DNA of 64,000 nucleotides from Alistipes indistinctus YIT 12060 (GCF_025144995.1 NZ_CP102250.1:620001-684000), one strand, 5' to 3'; positions 15,953-25,358 are shown, counted from the first letter of the stretch. The notes: generated by a model not told the origin, from the letters alone. Made by a program: numbers and translations.

Positions 15953-17563
15953 TTATTTTTTAAATGCTGCGAAGAAATCGTTGCCCTTGTCGTCCACCAG
16001 CAGGAATGCGGGGAAATTCTCGACATAAATCTTACGGACAGCCTCCATGCCCAGTTCCGGGAAATCGACCACTTCGACCGACTTGATGCTATCCTTGGCC
16101 AGCACAGCGGCCGGACCGCCGATCGAACCGAGGTAGAAACCGCCATGCTTCTTGCAGGCATCGGTTACGGCCTGCGAACGGTTACCCTTGGCCACCATCA
16201 CCAACGAACCGCCGAGGCTCTGGAAAAGGTCCACGTAGGGGTCCATACGGCCTGCGGTCGTCGGGCCGAAACTGCCCGAAGCCATGCCCTGCGGAGTCTT
16301 CGCGGGACCGGCGTAATAGATAGGATGTTTCTTGAAATATTCCGGCATCGGTTTCCCTTCATCGATCATCTGCTTGATGCGGGCATGGGCAATGTCGCGC
16401 GCCACGACCAGCGTGCCCTTGACATTGAAACGGGTCTTGACCGGATACTTCGACAACGTCTCGCGTACTTTGTCCATACCCTCGTCGAGATCGAGCTCGA
16501 CGGCGGGCTGCATATTCGGAGCTTCCTTAGGCAGGAAGCGGGCAGGATTTTTTTCAAGTTGTTCGAGGAAAATACCGTCTGCGGTAATTTTCGCCTTGAT
16601 GTTGCGGTCGGCGCTGCAACTCACGCCGATACCGACCGGGCAGGACGCCGCATGGCGCGGGAGTCGAACGACGCGCACGTCGTGCACGAGGTATTTGCCG
16701 CCGAACTGGGCACCCACGCCGCTCTCCTGGCAAATTTTCAGGACCTTCTGCTCCCACTCCAGGTCGCGGAACGCGCGACCGCCCTCGTTACCGCTGGTAG
16801 GCAAGTGGTCGAGGTAACCGGCCGAAGCCTTCTTTACGGTCGAGAGATTCGCCTCGGCCGACGTACCGCCGATCACGATGGCCAAGTGGTACGGAGGACA
16901 AGCCGCCGTGCCGAGGTCCATGATATGCGATTTGATGAAATTAGTCAGGTTCTCCTCGGTGAGCAGCGCTTTGGTCTGCTGGTAGAGGAACGTTTTGTTG
17001 GCCGATCCCCCGCCCTTGGTGATAAACAGGAACTTGTATTCGTCGCCAGGAGTGGCGTAAAGGTCGATCTGGGCCGGCAGGTTAGTCCCGCTGTTCTTCT
17101 CCTCGGTCATCGAGAACGGCACCACCTGCGAATAGCGCAGGTTCCGGTCGCGGTAAGTCTCGTAAACGCCTTTCGACAGCATCTCGGCGTCATCGGCACC
17201 GGTGTACACGTTCTCGCCCTTCTTGCCGATCACGATCGCCGTACCGGTATCCTGGCAGGTGGGCAGTTCGCCTTGGGCCGATACGACCTGGTTGATCAGC
17301 ATCGTGTAAGCGACAAACTTATCGTTGTCAGTGGCTTCGGGATCCTTGAGGATATCCGACAGTTTCTGCAGGTGTGCAGCACGCAGGTAGAACGATACGT
17401 CGGCAAAAGCCTCTTTGGAAAGCAGTTCCAAACCTTTGGGGTCGACCTTAAGCACTTTGCGTCCGTCGCATTCGACCACCTTCACGTAATCCTTCGTGAG
17501 CAGGCGATACTCCGTTGTGTCGGCCGACAACGGAAACGGCTCCTGATACTTGAACTCTGACAT
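15953..17563 (-). CDS. fumA: Fumarate hydratase, class I (iron-sulfur)
   Basis: Interconverts fumarate and malate with an oxygen-sensitive [4Fe-4S] cluster. At 536 aa it is the single-chain FumA/B form, with the alpha and beta domains fused. The cluster cysteines are C103 ([10 protein letters not shown]), C222 (TAACPPYH) and C316 (GVSCSADR), corresponding to C105, C224 and C318 of E. coli FumA. The beta part shows [11 protein letters not shown] and GGPAAVL. In fermentative Bacteroidota the enzyme runs in the reductive direction, from malate to fumarate for succinate formation with menaquinol-dependent fumarate reductase. It is divergent from the DUF554 gene. Confidence 0.96.
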   Translation of the reverse strand: MSEFKYQEPFPLSADTTEYRLLTKDYVKVVECDGRKVLKVDPKGLELLSKEAFADVSFYLRAAHLQKLSDILKDPEATDNDKFVAYTMLINQVVSAQGELPTCQDTGTAIVIGKKGENVYTGADDAEMLSKGVYETYRDRNLRYSQVVPFSMTEEKNSGTNLPAQIDLYATPGDEYKFLFITKGGGSANKTFLYQQTKALLTEENLTNFIKSHIMDLGTAACPPYHLAIVIGGTSAEANLSTVKKASAGYLDHLPTSGNEGGRAFRDLEWEQKVLKICQESGVGAQFGGKYLVHDVRVVRLPRHAASCPVGIGVSCSADRNIKAKITADGIFLEQLEKNPARFLPKEAPNMQPAVELDLDEGMDKVRETLSKYPVKTRFNVKGTLVVARDIAHARIKQMIDEGKPMPEYFKKHPIYYAGPAKTPQGMASGSFGPTTAGRMDPYVDLFQSLGGSLVMVAKGNRSQAVTDACKKHGGFYLGSIGGPAAVLAKDSIKSVEVVDFPELGMEAVRKIYVENFPAFLLVDDKGNDFFAAFKK

Positions 17564-17603
17564 ATCTTCGTTATTGATTTGTGTTGGATGAAATTCGGAT
17601 ATG

Positions 17604-17611
17604 CAAAGGTA
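17604..17611 (-). promoter_or_regulatory. -7 element of fumarase
   Basis: The minus strand reads TACCTTTG, an exact TAnnTTTG match, 40 bases upstream of the fumarase ATG. Confidence 0.6.
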
Positions 17612-17633
17612 AAAATATTTGGTTGTTTTTCGT

Positions 17634-17641
17634 TACTTTTG
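17634..17641 (+). promoter_or_regulatory. -7 element of the DUF554 gene
   Basis: TACTTTTG, an exact TAnnTTTG match, 24 bases before the ATG at 17666. It is divergent from the fumarase box 22 bases away. Confidence 0.6.
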
Positions 17642-17665
17642 CCGGAACAAAAGCGCTTCGTAACG

Positions 17666-18370
17666 ATGACTGGAACCATAGCCAACGCCACCGCGATCAT
17701 ACTGGGTACGCTCGCGGGCGTACTGATCCGCTCGCGGCTTCCGCAAAAAAGCGTGGAGATCGTATTCCAGGGAATCGGCCTCTTTACGCTGGCGATCGGT
17801 ATCTCGATGTCGCTCAAGTCGGCGAACCTGCTGCTTGCCGTGCTCAGCCTCGTGATCGGCGGACTGATCGGCCAGGCACTAAACCTCGACCGACACCTGC
17901 GCCAGCTCACGGAGCGGCTGCAGCGAATCGCAAAAAAAGAGACCGCAGAAACTCAATCATCCTCACGCTTCACCGAGGGACTGATAACCGCTACGATGCT
18001 ATTTTGCGTCGGCTCGCTGTCGATTCTAGGAGCGATTGAAGAGGGTTCGGGCGAGACTCCCCGTCTGCTGCTGACCAAATCGATTATGGACGGGATCTCT
18101 TCCATAGCATTGGCCTCGTCGTTCGGCATCTGCATTCTTTTCTCGTCCGTGCCGCTGCTGATCTACCAGGGCGGCCTGACGCTCTTCGCCGGGGCGATGA
18201 TGCGGTTCATGTCCGGGAGCATGATCGCCGAATTGACCGGGGTAGGCGGTATCCTGCTGATCGGGTTAGGGATCAACATTCTCAAGATCAAAGAGATCAA
18301 CATCATCAATTTGTTGCCGGCACTGATCGTGGCTGTCATACTCGCCTACCTTTGGCCGTCAGGTATTTAA
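17666..18370 (+). CDS. DUF554 integral membrane protein (YqgA/YdfK-like)
   Basis: A 234-aa protein of six to seven membrane helices with the DUF554 pattern: an N-terminal GTIANATAIILGTLAGVLIRSRLP, a glycine-rich second helix pair (LVIGGLIGQAL), and LFCVGSLSILGAIEEGSG before the third block. The family has been suggested to transport small molecules, but no function is established. An in-frame ATG at 17579 lies upstream of the -7 box, so ATG 17666 is used. It is followed by a 152-base gap holding the ribosomal operon promoter. Confidence 0.85.
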   Translation: MTGTIANATAIILGTLAGVLIRSRLPQKSVEIVFQGIGLFTLAIGISMSLKSANLLLAVLSLVIGGLIGQALNLDRHLRQLTERLQRIAKKETAETQSSSRFTEGLITATMLFCVGSLSILGAIEEGSGETPRLLLTKSIMDGISSIALASSFGICILFSSVPLLIYQGGLTLFAGAMMRFMSGSMIAELTGVGGILLIGLGINILKIKEINIINLLPALIVAVILAYLWPSGI

Positions 18371-18454
18371 TGAGTAGGAACGCCGCGCCTTCAACTTCGC
18401 AAAGCTCCCGGACAACAGTAGCGGGAAGGAAATCAGCAGAAGCTTATCGAAATA

Positions 18455-18485
18455 TTTGATTTTCCCGGAGAAATCACTACCTTTG
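18455..18485 (+). promoter_or_regulatory. Promoter of the rpsF-rpsR-rplI operon
   Basis: -33 TTTG (18455-18458), a 19-base spacer and -7 TACCTTTG (18478-18485). Both boxes match the Bacteroidota primary sigma consensus, as expected for a highly expressed operon. The leader before rpsF is only about 30 bases, and I do not see the S6:S18-binding leader structure known from other phyla. Confidence 0.8.
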
Positions 18486-18522
18486 TGGCTCATTTTTACC
18501 AAACACTTTTAAAAATCGCATT

Positions 18523-18864
18523 ATGAACCATTACGAAACCGTTTTCATTGCCACGCCGGTTCTGTCCGATGTACAGGTCAAAGAGGCTGTGAGCAAATTC
18601 CGCGGTGTTATCACCGAAAACGGCGGTCAGATCATCAGCGAAGAGGATTGGGGCCTGCGCAAGCTCGCCTACCCGATTCAGAAAAAGACCACCGGCTTCT
18701 ATTACCTCATGGAGTTCACGGGTGAGGGCGACATCATCGAAAAGCTCGAAACCCAGTACCGCCGCGACGAACGCGTGATCCGTTTCCTGACTTTCAAAAT
18801 GGACAAGTACGCCGTTGAGTACGCCGAAAAACGCAGAAACAAAAACACCGCTAAACAAGAGTAA
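18523..18864 (+). CDS. rpsF: 30S ribosomal protein S6
   Basis: Primary 30S protein that binds the central 16S rRNA domain as a heterodimer with S18. The 113-aa product has the S6 opening [14 protein letters not shown], the [20 protein letters not shown] core and the [10 protein letters not shown] strand. The C-terminal tail is short and basic, without the poly-Glu tail found in enterics. It is first in a compact ribosomal operon with rpsR five bases downstream. Confidence 0.97.
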   Translation: MNHYETVFIATPVLSDVQVKEAVSKFRGVITENGGQIISEEDWGLRKLAYPIQKKTTGFYYLMEFTGEGDIIEKLETQYRRDERVIRFLTFKMDKYAVEYAEKRRNKNTAKQE

Positions 18865-18869
18865 GAGCC

Positions 18870-19139
18870 ATGGCACAGAATCAATCAGAGATCAGATACC
18901 TGAATCCTCCCACCGTCGAGGTCAAAAAGAAAAAATATTGCCGCTTCAAAAAAGCCGGTATCAAGTATGTCGATTACAAGGACGCTGAATTCCTCAAGAA
19001 GTTCCTCAACGAGCAGGGTAAAATTCTGCCCCGCCGCCTGACCGGTACTTCGCAGAAGTTCCAGAAGAAAGTAGCTACCGCCGTTAAGCGTGCCCGCCAC
19101 TTGGCCATTCTGCCGTTCGTAACCGATATGTTCAAATAA
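18870..19139 (+). CDS. rpsR: 30S ribosomal protein S18
   Basis: The 89-aa partner of S6 on the 30S platform, near the mRNA exit. It shows the family pattern [16 protein letters not shown], then [15 protein letters not shown] and [14 protein letters not shown]. The family's lone Cys (C24) is present without the zinc-binding CxxC set, so this is a zinc-independent form. Co-translation next to S6 suits assembly of the heterodimer. Confidence 0.97.
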   Translation: MAQNQSEIRYLNPPTVEVKKKKYCRFKKAGIKYVDYKDAEFLKKFLNEQGKILPRRLTGTSQKFQKKVATAVKRARHLAILPFVTDMFK

Positions 19140-19159
19140 TCAAAACCGGAGGACCCATC

Positions 19160-19600
19160 ATGCAAGTAATTCTTAAGAAAGACATTGAGAAACTGGGCTA
19201 CGCCGATGATATCGTGGATGTTCGGCCCGGTTATGCCAATAATTTTCTCATTCCGCAGGGCTATGCCATCAGCGCCACCGAGTCTGCCAAGAAAGTGCTG
19301 GCCGAAACGTTGAAACAGCGTGCCCACAAAGAGGCCAAATTCGTTGCCGACGCAGAAGCGCTCGCAGCCAAACTCGCCGAAGTAACGCTGACCATCACCG
19401 CCAAGGCAGAGGAAGGCCGCATCTTCGGTTCGGTGACCGCAGCCAACCTGGCAGAGGCCCTCGAGAAACAAGGCATCTCGGTAGACCGCAAAAATATCGC
19501 TCTGGACGCAGTGAAGACGGTCGGACAGTACGAAGCGACCGTAAAAATCTACAAGGGTATCCAGGGCACCGTAAAGTTCGGTGTTGTGGCAGAAGAGTAA
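19160..19600 (+). CDS. rplI: 50S ribosomal protein L9
   Basis: A 146-aa two-domain protein of the 50S subunit near the L1 stalk. The N-terminal domain reads MQVILKKDIEKLGYADDIVDV then PGYANNFLIPQG, the canonical L9 signature. A long central helix follows, then the C-terminal domain with GRIFGSVTAANLAEAL. A real Shine-Dalgarno-like GGAGG (19148-19152) lies seven bases before the ATG, which is uncommon in this phylum. It closes the operon ahead of a strong terminator. Confidence 0.97.
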   Translation: MQVILKKDIEKLGYADDIVDVRPGYANNFLIPQGYAISATESAKKVLAETLKQRAHKEAKFVADAEALAAKLAEVTLTITAKAEEGRIFGSVTAANLAEALEKQGISVDRKNIALDAVKTVGQYEATVKIYKGIQGTVKFGVVAEE

Positions 19601-19620
19601 TCTTATATCCCGCTTCATAC

Positions 19621-19652
19621 AAGACAGGCGGCTCATACGAGTCGCCTGTCTT
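19621..19652 (+). terminator. Terminator of the ribosomal operon
   Basis: AAGACAGGCGGCTC (19621-19634) pairs with GAGTCGCCTGTCTT (19639-19652) across a four-base loop, with one G-T pair. It lies 20 bases after the rplI stop. Confidence 0.85.
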
Positions 19653-19852
19653 ATTTCAGAGAGATTCTCGCATTATCCAGTCCATCCAATTCAATTATCC
19701 TGTCGACCCGATTCAACAAGCTGTCCTGAAATCCGAGGTACGGTTCTATTCCATTTTGAAGAAAATCTGCCATCCGGCCAATCGGATCCAAGCCCCCCTC
19801 CGGAGATCACTACACTGACCCCAAAACATTCCCCTCCAAACAGTCAATAAAT

Positions 19853-19884
19853 AAAAAAGGCAGGCCTGCGGGCCTGCCTTTTTT
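19853..19884. terminator. Bidirectional intrinsic terminator
   Basis: Perfect 14-bp stem AAAAAAGGCAGGCC / GGCCTGCCTTTTTT with a TGCG loop. The terminal A and T runs make it work in either direction. It ends the bamA-skp operon on the minus strand. Confidence 0.9.
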
Positions 19885-19903
19885 ATTTCGGACAGCAATT
19901 TGA

Positions 19904-20437
19904 TTATTTCGCAGCTGCAGGTTTGTCCACAATGCCGAGTTCCTTTTTAACTAACGGGAGAATATTGGTTACGGTAGCCTCATTGTAGTAAGCCATTGCA
20001 CCGGCCGCAACATCGAATACGATCGTATAGCCGGCAGCCTGGGCCACTTTCTTGATCGCATCCTGGGCCTTCGTAATTACGGGCCCCATCAGTTGCTGCT
20101 GCATTTTCTGCGCATCCTGTTCGGCAACCTGCTGGAAGTCGTCGAAACGTTTCTGGAGATCCTGCAGTTCGCGCTCTTTGAGCTGTTTGGCCGATTCGCT
20201 CAGCGTCTCGGCATTCTTTTGATAATCCAGATACTTGTTGTTGAATTCGACCTGGATCGTCTCCAACTGGCTCTGCTGGTCTTGTGCGAACTTCTGGTAT
20301 TTGGACAGGGCCGAATCACGTTCAGGCATGGCAGTGATCAACTCCTGCGAGTTGACATAGCCGAATTTCTGCGCATAAGTCGTACTACCGCACAACAACA
20401 GCGCTGCAAGCAAGGTTAGTTTTACAAGGTTTTTCAT
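19904..20437 (-). CDS. Periplasmic chaperone, OmpH/Skp family (second copy)
   Basis: A 177-aa periplasmic chaperone for unfolded outer-membrane proteins. Residues 1-22 are a signal peptide ending TTYAQ. FGYVNSQELITAMPE opens the conserved core, and a long charged coiled coil (about 35-120, rich in Gln/Glu/Lys) forms the tentacle arm of Skp trimers. It closes with the OmpH beta strand YTIVFDVAAGAMAYYNEA. It lies 24 bases downstream of a paralogous Skp gene and in the same operon as bamA, which supports a role in outer-membrane assembly. Confidence 0.9.
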   Translation of the reverse strand: MKNLVKLTLLAALLLCGSTTYAQKFGYVNSQELITAMPERDSALSKYQKFAQDQQSQLETIQVEFNNKYLDYQKNAETLSESAKQLKERELQDLQKRFDDFQQVAEQDAQKMQQQLMGPVITKAQDAIKKVAQAAGYTIVFDVAAGAMAYYNEATVTNILPLVKKELGIVDKPAAAK

Positions 20438-20461
20438 AAAGAAAATACGTTAAAAAGTGGT

Positions 20462-20968
20462 TTATTTTAAAAGGTTGATTATATCTTGGGTTTTATCCAA
20501 CGAAGGCGAGTAGTACAGCAGGGTCTGGTTGTTCACCACGTCAAGCACCATCGTGTACTTGTTCGCTTCGGCATATTGGTTTATCGCAGCAAAAACCTTG
20601 TCCTGGATCGGTTTGATCAGCTCGGTGCGCTTCTTCATCAAATCGCCCTGGGGACCCAACACATCCTGCTGGTACTTCTGCACCTCTTTCTCCAACTCCA
20701 CAATCTCCTGCTCTTTGGCGGCACGTTTCGTCTCGGAAAGGTAATTCTTCTGGGCCTGATAATTGCTATAAGCCTCCTCCAGCGTCTGATACGCGTCGTC
20801 CACATTCTTCTGATACTGTTTGGCCAGATCGTCAAGTTGCTGGATCGCGGTATTGTAATCGTTCTGCGATTTAAACACCTTCTCCGAATTGACAAAGATA
20901 TAACTTTGGGCGTAAGCTCCGCCTACAGCGAGGAGCAATACGGCACATGACAACAGAAACTTTTTCAT
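20462..20968 (-). CDS. Periplasmic chaperone, OmpH/Skp family (first copy)
   Basis: A 168-aa Skp-like chaperone with a signal peptide at residues 1-21 (GGAYAQ). IFVNSEKVFKSQNDYN is the core entry, followed by a Gln/Lys/Glu-rich coiled coil and the final strand YTMVLDVVNNQTLLYYSPSLD. The frame is open upstream to 21163, but that would run inside bamA. The ATG at 20968 lies 20 bases after the bamA stop and is followed directly by the signal peptide, so it is chosen. Two tandem, diverged Skp genes behind bamA are a common Bacteroidota arrangement; they could form mixed trimers. Confidence 0.9.
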   Translation of the reverse strand: MKKFLLSCAVLLLAVGGAYAQSYIFVNSEKVFKSQNDYNTAIQQLDDLAKQYQKNVDDAYQTLEEAYSNYQAQKNYLSETKRAAKEQEIVELEKEVQKYQQDVLGPQGDLMKKRTELIKPIQDKVFAAINQYAEANKYTMVLDVVNNQTLLYYSPSLDKTQDIINLLK

Positions 20969-20988
20969 AATCGTTCGGTTTATAGGAT

Positions 20989-23532
20989 TTAGAACTCTTG
21001 CCCCATCATGAAGTGCAGCTCGCCTCCGTGACGTTTGGACGAACCGACCTGGTTGTCGAAACCATACCCCCAGTCGAAACCGAGCATGCCCACGATCGGA
21101 AGATAAAGACGGATGCCGACGCCGACGGAACGTTTGATCGAGAAGGGATCGAAGTCCTTCCACGTCGCAAAACCGTTACCACCTTCCGCAAATACCAGAC
21201 CATAGATCGTAGAGCTGGGCTGCATGATGAACGGATAGCGGACCTCCACGGTATACTTGTTATACACTCGCGCATAGGTATTCGAGTTAGTCGAATAAGG
21301 AGTCAAACCTCCGTTCTCGTAACCACGTACCTTGATGATGTCCACACCGTAAACATTGTAGCCGGTCATACCGTCACCGCCGACGTCGAAGCCTTCGAAC
21401 GGCGAGGGTTTGTTTTTGTTATACGACCCCAGGTAACCGAATTCGACGCCTGTCATCAGGACCAGCTTGCGGTTCGCACTCAGCGGGTAATACCATTTAC
21501 CCTTGAGCAACCATTTGTTGAACTCGATCCAACGGTAACGGTCCTCGTTCGACATATTCGGGTCGGCGTAATTCTTTCCGTCGAACAACGAATAAGGGGG
21601 AGTCAGCGACAGTGAGATCGAGAAATCGGAACCCTGGCGCGGATAGATCGGCTGGTCTACGGAGTTACGGCCAAATACCGTCTTGAACTGGATAATATTA
21701 GAAGTACCGTTTTGCACCAGAAAGTTGTCCCAGTCTTTCAGGTTATAGGCCTGGTACGAGATTTCGTTATAGAGCGTAAAATAACGGTCGGGCCACGAAA
21801 GTCGGCGTCCGATACCGGCCGACACGCCGATCGTACGGAAGTGTTTGGTACCTTTTTGCGTGAAATAGTAAGCATTGGTTTCATCCGAATAATAGAGGCC
21901 GATGGTCAGCGAATTGGGCTTGCGGCCGCCGAGCCACGGCTCGGTGAAGTTCAGCGAGATCGCTTTATAATAAGTACCGTTGGTCTGTCCCTTGATCGCC
22001 AGCTGCTGGTTCTGTCCCGAAGGATAGGGACGCCATTCGTTGCCTTTAAACAGGTTGCGGATCGAGAAGTTGTTCAACTGGACGCCGACCGAACCGACGA
22101 ACATACCGGAACCCCAACCGCCCGAAACCTCGAATTTGTCGCTCGCCTTCTCTTCCAGCGGGAACGAAAGGTCGACCAGTTCGTTGGATACGGGAACGAT
22201 ATTGGGCTGCAACTTCTCCGGATCGAAGTGTTGCATCTGGCTCAACTGGCGCAGCGTGGCCATCAGCATCGAACGGTCGTACAATTCGCCGGGGCGAACA
22301 TACAGTTCACGGCGAATCACTTTGTCGTCCACCCGGTAGTTACCCGTAAAGTTCACATCGTTGACCCGCGCCTGCTTACCTTCGTACACTTTGATGATCA
22401 AATCCACGGAATCTTCCCCGACGACCACCTCCTGGGGTTCGATCTGCGAGAAGAGGTAGCCCGAATTCTGGTAAAGCGACGAAACGGACATCTCCTCCGG
22501 ATTCGTCTCCCGGCCGATACCCAACTGTTTATGCAGCGACTTGCGGTCATAGGCAGTACCCTTGACCACCCCCAGCATGTCGTTGAGTGTTTTGGTGTCA
22601 TACACGCTGTTACCGAGCCACGAGACATTCCGGTAGTAGAATTTACGTCCTTCGTCCACCGTCAGCGAAATCCCGATACGCTTATCGTTGATCGGATAGA
22701 TCGAATCCTTGACGATGACCGCATTGCGGTAGCCGCGCGAATTGTAGTAATCGAGCAGGTTTTCCTTATCCTCTTCGTACTCCTTGCGCTTGAGTTTCGT
22801 AGCCCTGAAAATATTAATACCCTTCTGGTGGGTCTTTTTGAAGGTCTTGCGCAGGCGTTTGTCGGAAAAGACCTCATTTCCCTCGAAACTGATCTTGCCG
22901 ATCTTGACGCGGCTCTTCTTGTTTACGACAAAAGTAACGTTGACGGCATTGTGCACCGTGGTATCGTTGACCTGCTCGACGGAAACTTCCGCATTCTGGA
23001 AGCCTTTTTCGTCGAAATATTTCTTGATCGCGTCACTGTTGGTATTGATCACGAACTCAGAAAGTTCGCTACCCCGCTTCAGCTTAAGTTTTTTGTCGAT
23101 CAACTCGGACTTTTCGCTTTTGTTCACACCCACGATATTCCATTTGAATACACGGGGGCGCTCCTGCAGGTAAATTTCGAAATTGACGCTGTCACCCACA
23201 GGCTCGGCCAGAATCCGTACATCGGAAAAATACCGCTGGCTCCACATTTTACGCATCGCCGAGGAGATGTAGTCGCTCGGGAGCATGATCGTATCGCCTT
23301 TGTGCAGCCCCGAGGTGTTCGCGATAATCTCGGGATCGAGGAACTTGACACCGGAGACGGTCACCTTGTTCACGATATAGCGTTTCGGGGCGTTGTAGTC
23401 GGCTATCGGTGCATCGGGCACCCCTGCCTTTTTTGTCGTATCGACGGCTGTTGCCGGGCCTTGCGCCACGGCGGCCGACCCCGAGCCCACTCCTATCGCC
23501 AAGAACATCAGGGCCCTCAATCTTTTTCTCAT
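20989..23532 (-). CDS. bamA: Outer-membrane protein assembly factor BamA
   Basis: Central Omp85 insertase of the BAM complex. The 847-aa protein has a signal peptide (1-24, ending AAVAQ) and an extra unstructured stretch. POTRA repeats cover roughly 50-440 (for example VTVSGVKFLDPEIIANTSG and ISFEGNEVFSDKRLRKTF), and a 16-strand barrel follows. The barrel contains the VKVRGYENGG-type loop 6 (KVRGYENGGL), a variant of the VRGF/Y motif, and the C-terminal GGELHFMMGQEF ends in Phe. The frame extends further upstream to 23685 into uppS, but the signal peptide places the start at 23532. It sits between uppS and two Skp chaperones, a classical envelope operon. Confidence 0.95.
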   Translation of the reverse strand: MRKRLRALMFLAIGVGSGSAAVAQGPATAVDTTKKAGVPDAPIADYNAPKRYIVNKVTVSGVKFLDPEIIANTSGLHKGDTIMLPSDYISSAMRKMWSQRYFSDVRILAEPVGDSVNFEIYLQERPRVFKWNIVGVNKSEKSELIDKKLKLKRGSELSEFVINTNSDAIKKYFDEKGFQNAEVSVEQVNDTTVHNAVNVTFVVNKKSRVKIGKISFEGNEVFSDKRLRKTFKKTHQKGINIFRATKLKRKEYEEDKENLLDYYNSRGYRNAVIVKDSIYPINDKRIGISLTVDEGRKFYYRNVSWLGNSVYDTKTLNDMLGVVKGTAYDRKSLHKQLGIGRETNPEEMSVSSLYQNSGYLFSQIEPQEVVVGEDSVDLIIKVYEGKQARVNDVNFTGNYRVDDKVIRRELYVRPGELYDRSMLMATLRQLSQMQHFDPEKLQPNIVPVSNELVDLSFPLEEKASDKFEVSGGWGSGMFVGSVGVQLNNFSIRNLFKGNEWRPYPSGQNQQLAIKGQTNGTYYKAISLNFTEPWLGGRKPNSLTIGLYYSDETNAYYFTQKGTKHFRTIGVSAGIGRRLSWPDRYFTLYNEISYQAYNLKDWDNFLVQNGTSNIIQFKTVFGRNSVDQPIYPRQGSDFSISLSLTPPYSLFDGKNYADPNMSNEDRYRWIEFNKWLLKGKWYYPLSANRKLVLMTGVEFGYLGSYNKNKPSPFEGFDVGGDGMTGYNVYGVDIIKVRGYENGGLTPYSTNSNTYARVYNKYTVEVRYPFIMQPSSTIYGLVFAEGGNGFATWKDFDPFSIKRSVGVGIRLYLPIVGMLGFDWGYGFDNQVGSSKRHGGELHFMMGQEF

Positions 23533-23555
23533 ATGCCTTTCGGTAATCTTCAAAC

Positions 23556-24278
23556 CTATTCCGTTAGTAGTCCGTATCTGCGCTGACGTTGCTGGTAATC
23601 TTCGATCGCCCGGGCAAACTCTTGCTCGTCGAAATCCGGCCAGTAAACATCGGTAAAATAGAGCTCGCTGTATGACAATTGCCACAACAAAAAATTACTC
23701 AGCCGGCGCTCCCCGCTCGTCCGGATCAACAGATCGGGATCGGGCACACCGGCCGTAACCAAATGGCCGGAAATCACTTCCGGCGTAATATCCTCGACTT
23801 TAAGGCCGCCCCGTACCGCTTCGGCAGCCACCCGCTGAGCCATACGGGTGATCTCCCAACGCGAACTGTAATTGACCGCGATCTGCAACGTCAGTCCCGT
23901 ATTGTCCGCCGTGGTTTTTTCGCTGCGGCGGATAGCCTCCTGCACATCGGCAGAGAGAGCCTCCGTGTCGCCGATGAACCGCATCCGGATTCCCTCCGAC
24001 AGCAGCGCAGGGGTCTCTTTTTCGGTACTTTCGCACAACAGTTTCATCAACGCTTCGACCTCGCGCGAGGGACGCCCCCAGTTTTCGGTCGAAAAAGCAT
24101 AAATTGTCAAATACTCGACCCCGCAATCGGCTGCGGCACGCACCACTTTACGAACGCTCTCGACACCCTGGATATGGCCGCAAATACGATCCAACCCGCG
24201 TTGGCGGGCCCATCTGCCGTTGCCATCCATAATGATAGCGATATGCCGGGGGATCCTCTTCTGGTCCATATGCTCCAT
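23556..24278 (-). CDS. uppS: Undecaprenyl diphosphate synthase (cis-prenyltransferase)
   Basis: Elongates farnesyl diphosphate to the C55 lipid carrier for peptidoglycan and O-antigen synthesis. The 240-aa protein shows the signature IAIIMDGNGRWARQRG with catalytic Asp in MDGNG, then LTIYAFSTENWGRP and the C-terminal DLLIRTSGERRLSNFLLWQLSYSE region. The start at 24278 (MEHMDQ) is used, with a second ATG three codons later. It has its own -7 box upstream and leads the operon uppS-bamA-skp-skp, 23 bases before bamA. Confidence 0.96.
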   Translation of the reverse strand: MEHMDQKRIPRHIAIIMDGNGRWARQRGLDRICGHIQGVESVRKVVRAAADCGVEYLTIYAFSTENWGRPSREVEALMKLLCESTEKETPALLSEGIRMRFIGDTEALSADVQEAIRRSEKTTADNTGLTLQIAVNYSSRWEITRMAQRVAAEAVRGGLKVEDITPEVISGHLVTAGVPDPDLLIRTSGERRLSNFLLWQLSYSELYFTDVYWPDFDEQEFARAIEDYQQRQRRYGLLTE

Positions 24279-24304
24279 ACTGCGACTGATACTGAATTAA
24301 AGTG

Positions 24305-24312
24305 CAAATATA
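24305..24312 (-). promoter_or_regulatory. Promoter of the uppS-bamA-skp operon
   Basis: The minus strand reads TATATTTG (exact TAnnTTTG), with a TTTG (24335-24338) about 22 bases upstream. The ATG of uppS lies 26 bases downstream. Confidence 0.6.
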
Positions 24313-24345
24313 ACATTTATACCGTTAATCGTCCCAAATGGCCGG

Positions 24346-25245
24346 CTATCTTTCGTTTTTCTTTTGCCGCTCGCGGGAGTCGATCCCCCACATCATTTTA
24401 TTTCTTAACGTATCATAAAACGATATATTTTGGAGATGCACCAAAAAAATCGATTTTTCGGCTTTCCTGACTCTCAGCTCCGTTCCGTCTCCGGCCAGAT
24501 AATTGCGGTTGTCGAGCGAGACGAAGAACTTTTCGCCGCGCGTATGCACCCGGAAAGTAACCTGCGAAGTATCGGGAACGACCACCGGACGCATCGTCAG
24601 GTTGTGCGGAGCAATGGGCGAAACGATGAAACAGCGGCAATCGGGCGCCACCACCGGTCCCCCGACACTCAGCGAGTAGGCCGTCGAACCCGACGGGGTC
24701 GAAACCAGCATTCCGTCGCCGTGGCAGGTGGCGATCATCTCGCCGTCGACGAATACTTCGGCCGCGATCATGCTCGTATCGTGGCGCTGGATGGTTACCT
24801 CGTTAAACGCATAAGGATAACAGGTCCGGTCGATGAAGTCGCCTTCGGCCGAAAGCAGGGTCCGCTCTTCGACCGCATAATTGCCGTCGCGAATGTCGCA
24901 GAGCGCTGCATCGAGCCCTTCCATCGTGATATTGGCCAAAAATCCGAGCCGCCCGGAATTGATGCCGATCATCGGAATCGGCCGCAGATCGAGCACCCGG
25001 ACCGCTTCGAGGAAAGTGCCGTCCCCCCCGTAACTGATCAGGACACGTACCTCGTCGTCAATCTCGCCGGGACCGCAGTAAAGCTGTTCGGGAGCGAAAA
25101 GCCGTCCGGTAAGTTCCGTCACCTGTCCGGCAAATTCGCCGTTGACCTGAAAGGAAAAGCCATGCCCGGCAAGCGCACCGAACAGTCGGTCAAGTTCACC
25201 GGCCCGGTGCGAAGCCTGGGCACGGCTGTAGAGGGCAATTTTCAT
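24346..25245 (-). CDS. nadK: NAD kinase
   Basis: ATP-dependent phosphorylation of NAD+ to NADP+. The 299-aa product has the invariant GGDGT motif (ISYGGDGTFLEAVR, about residue 70), INSGRLGFLAN, the NE/D motif in YAFNEVTIQRHDTS, and DGMLVSTPSGSTAYSLS near the C-terminal domain. The frame is open upstream to 25365 across the divergent pdxJ start, but family homology begins at the ATG at 25245 (MKIALYSRAQ). It is separated from uppS by a 67-base gap containing the uppS promoter. Confidence 0.95.
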   Translation of the reverse strand: MKIALYSRAQASHRAGELDRLFGALAGHGFSFQVNGEFAGQVTELTGRLFAPEQLYCGPGEIDDEVRVLISYGGDGTFLEAVRVLDLRPIPMIGINSGRLGFLANITMEGLDAALCDIRDGNYAVEERTLLSAEGDFIDRTCYPYAFNEVTIQRHDTSMIAAEVFVDGEMIATCHGDGMLVSTPSGSTAYSLSVGGPVVAPDCRCFIVSPIAPHNLTMRPVVVPDTSQVTFRVHTRGEKFFVSLDNRNYLAGDGTELRVRKAEKSIFLVHLQNISFYDTLRNKMMWGIDSRERQKKNER

Positions 25246-25341
25246 ACGGCAGCGGATTAGGAATATGAATGAAACCGCCCGCCCGCAAATTCCCGGGCGC
25301 CGGGTTCGTGATTTTCGTTCGTAATGTGTACCTTTACCCCG

Positions 25342-25349
25342 CAAAAATA
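25342..25349 (-). promoter_or_regulatory. -7 element of nadK
   Basis: The minus strand reads TATTTTTG, an exact TAnnTTTG match, 96 bases before the nadK ATG. It overlaps the pdxJ promoter zone (TACCTTTA, 25329-25336, plus strand), so the divergent pair may interfere. Confidence 0.45.
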
Positions 25350-25358
25350 AAGAAAAAT

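Larger units (their letters stand above)
19601..19903. other. Non-coding gap between convergent operons
   Basis: About 300 bases with an intrinsic terminator at each end (19621-19652 and 19853-19884) and no plausible gene between them. The middle is AT-richer than its surroundings, with no recognisable repeat. Confidence 0.8.

Noticed and set aside
15842-17560. Long plus-strand open frame (572 codons) opposite fumarase
   Set aside because: It is the antisense shadow of a strongly conserved fumarase gene; long antisense frames are expected at this base composition. No motifs or upstream box.
21712-23586. Long plus-strand open frame (624 codons) opposite bamA
   Set aside because: Shadow of bamA; the composition is His/Arg/Val-rich with no domain pattern.
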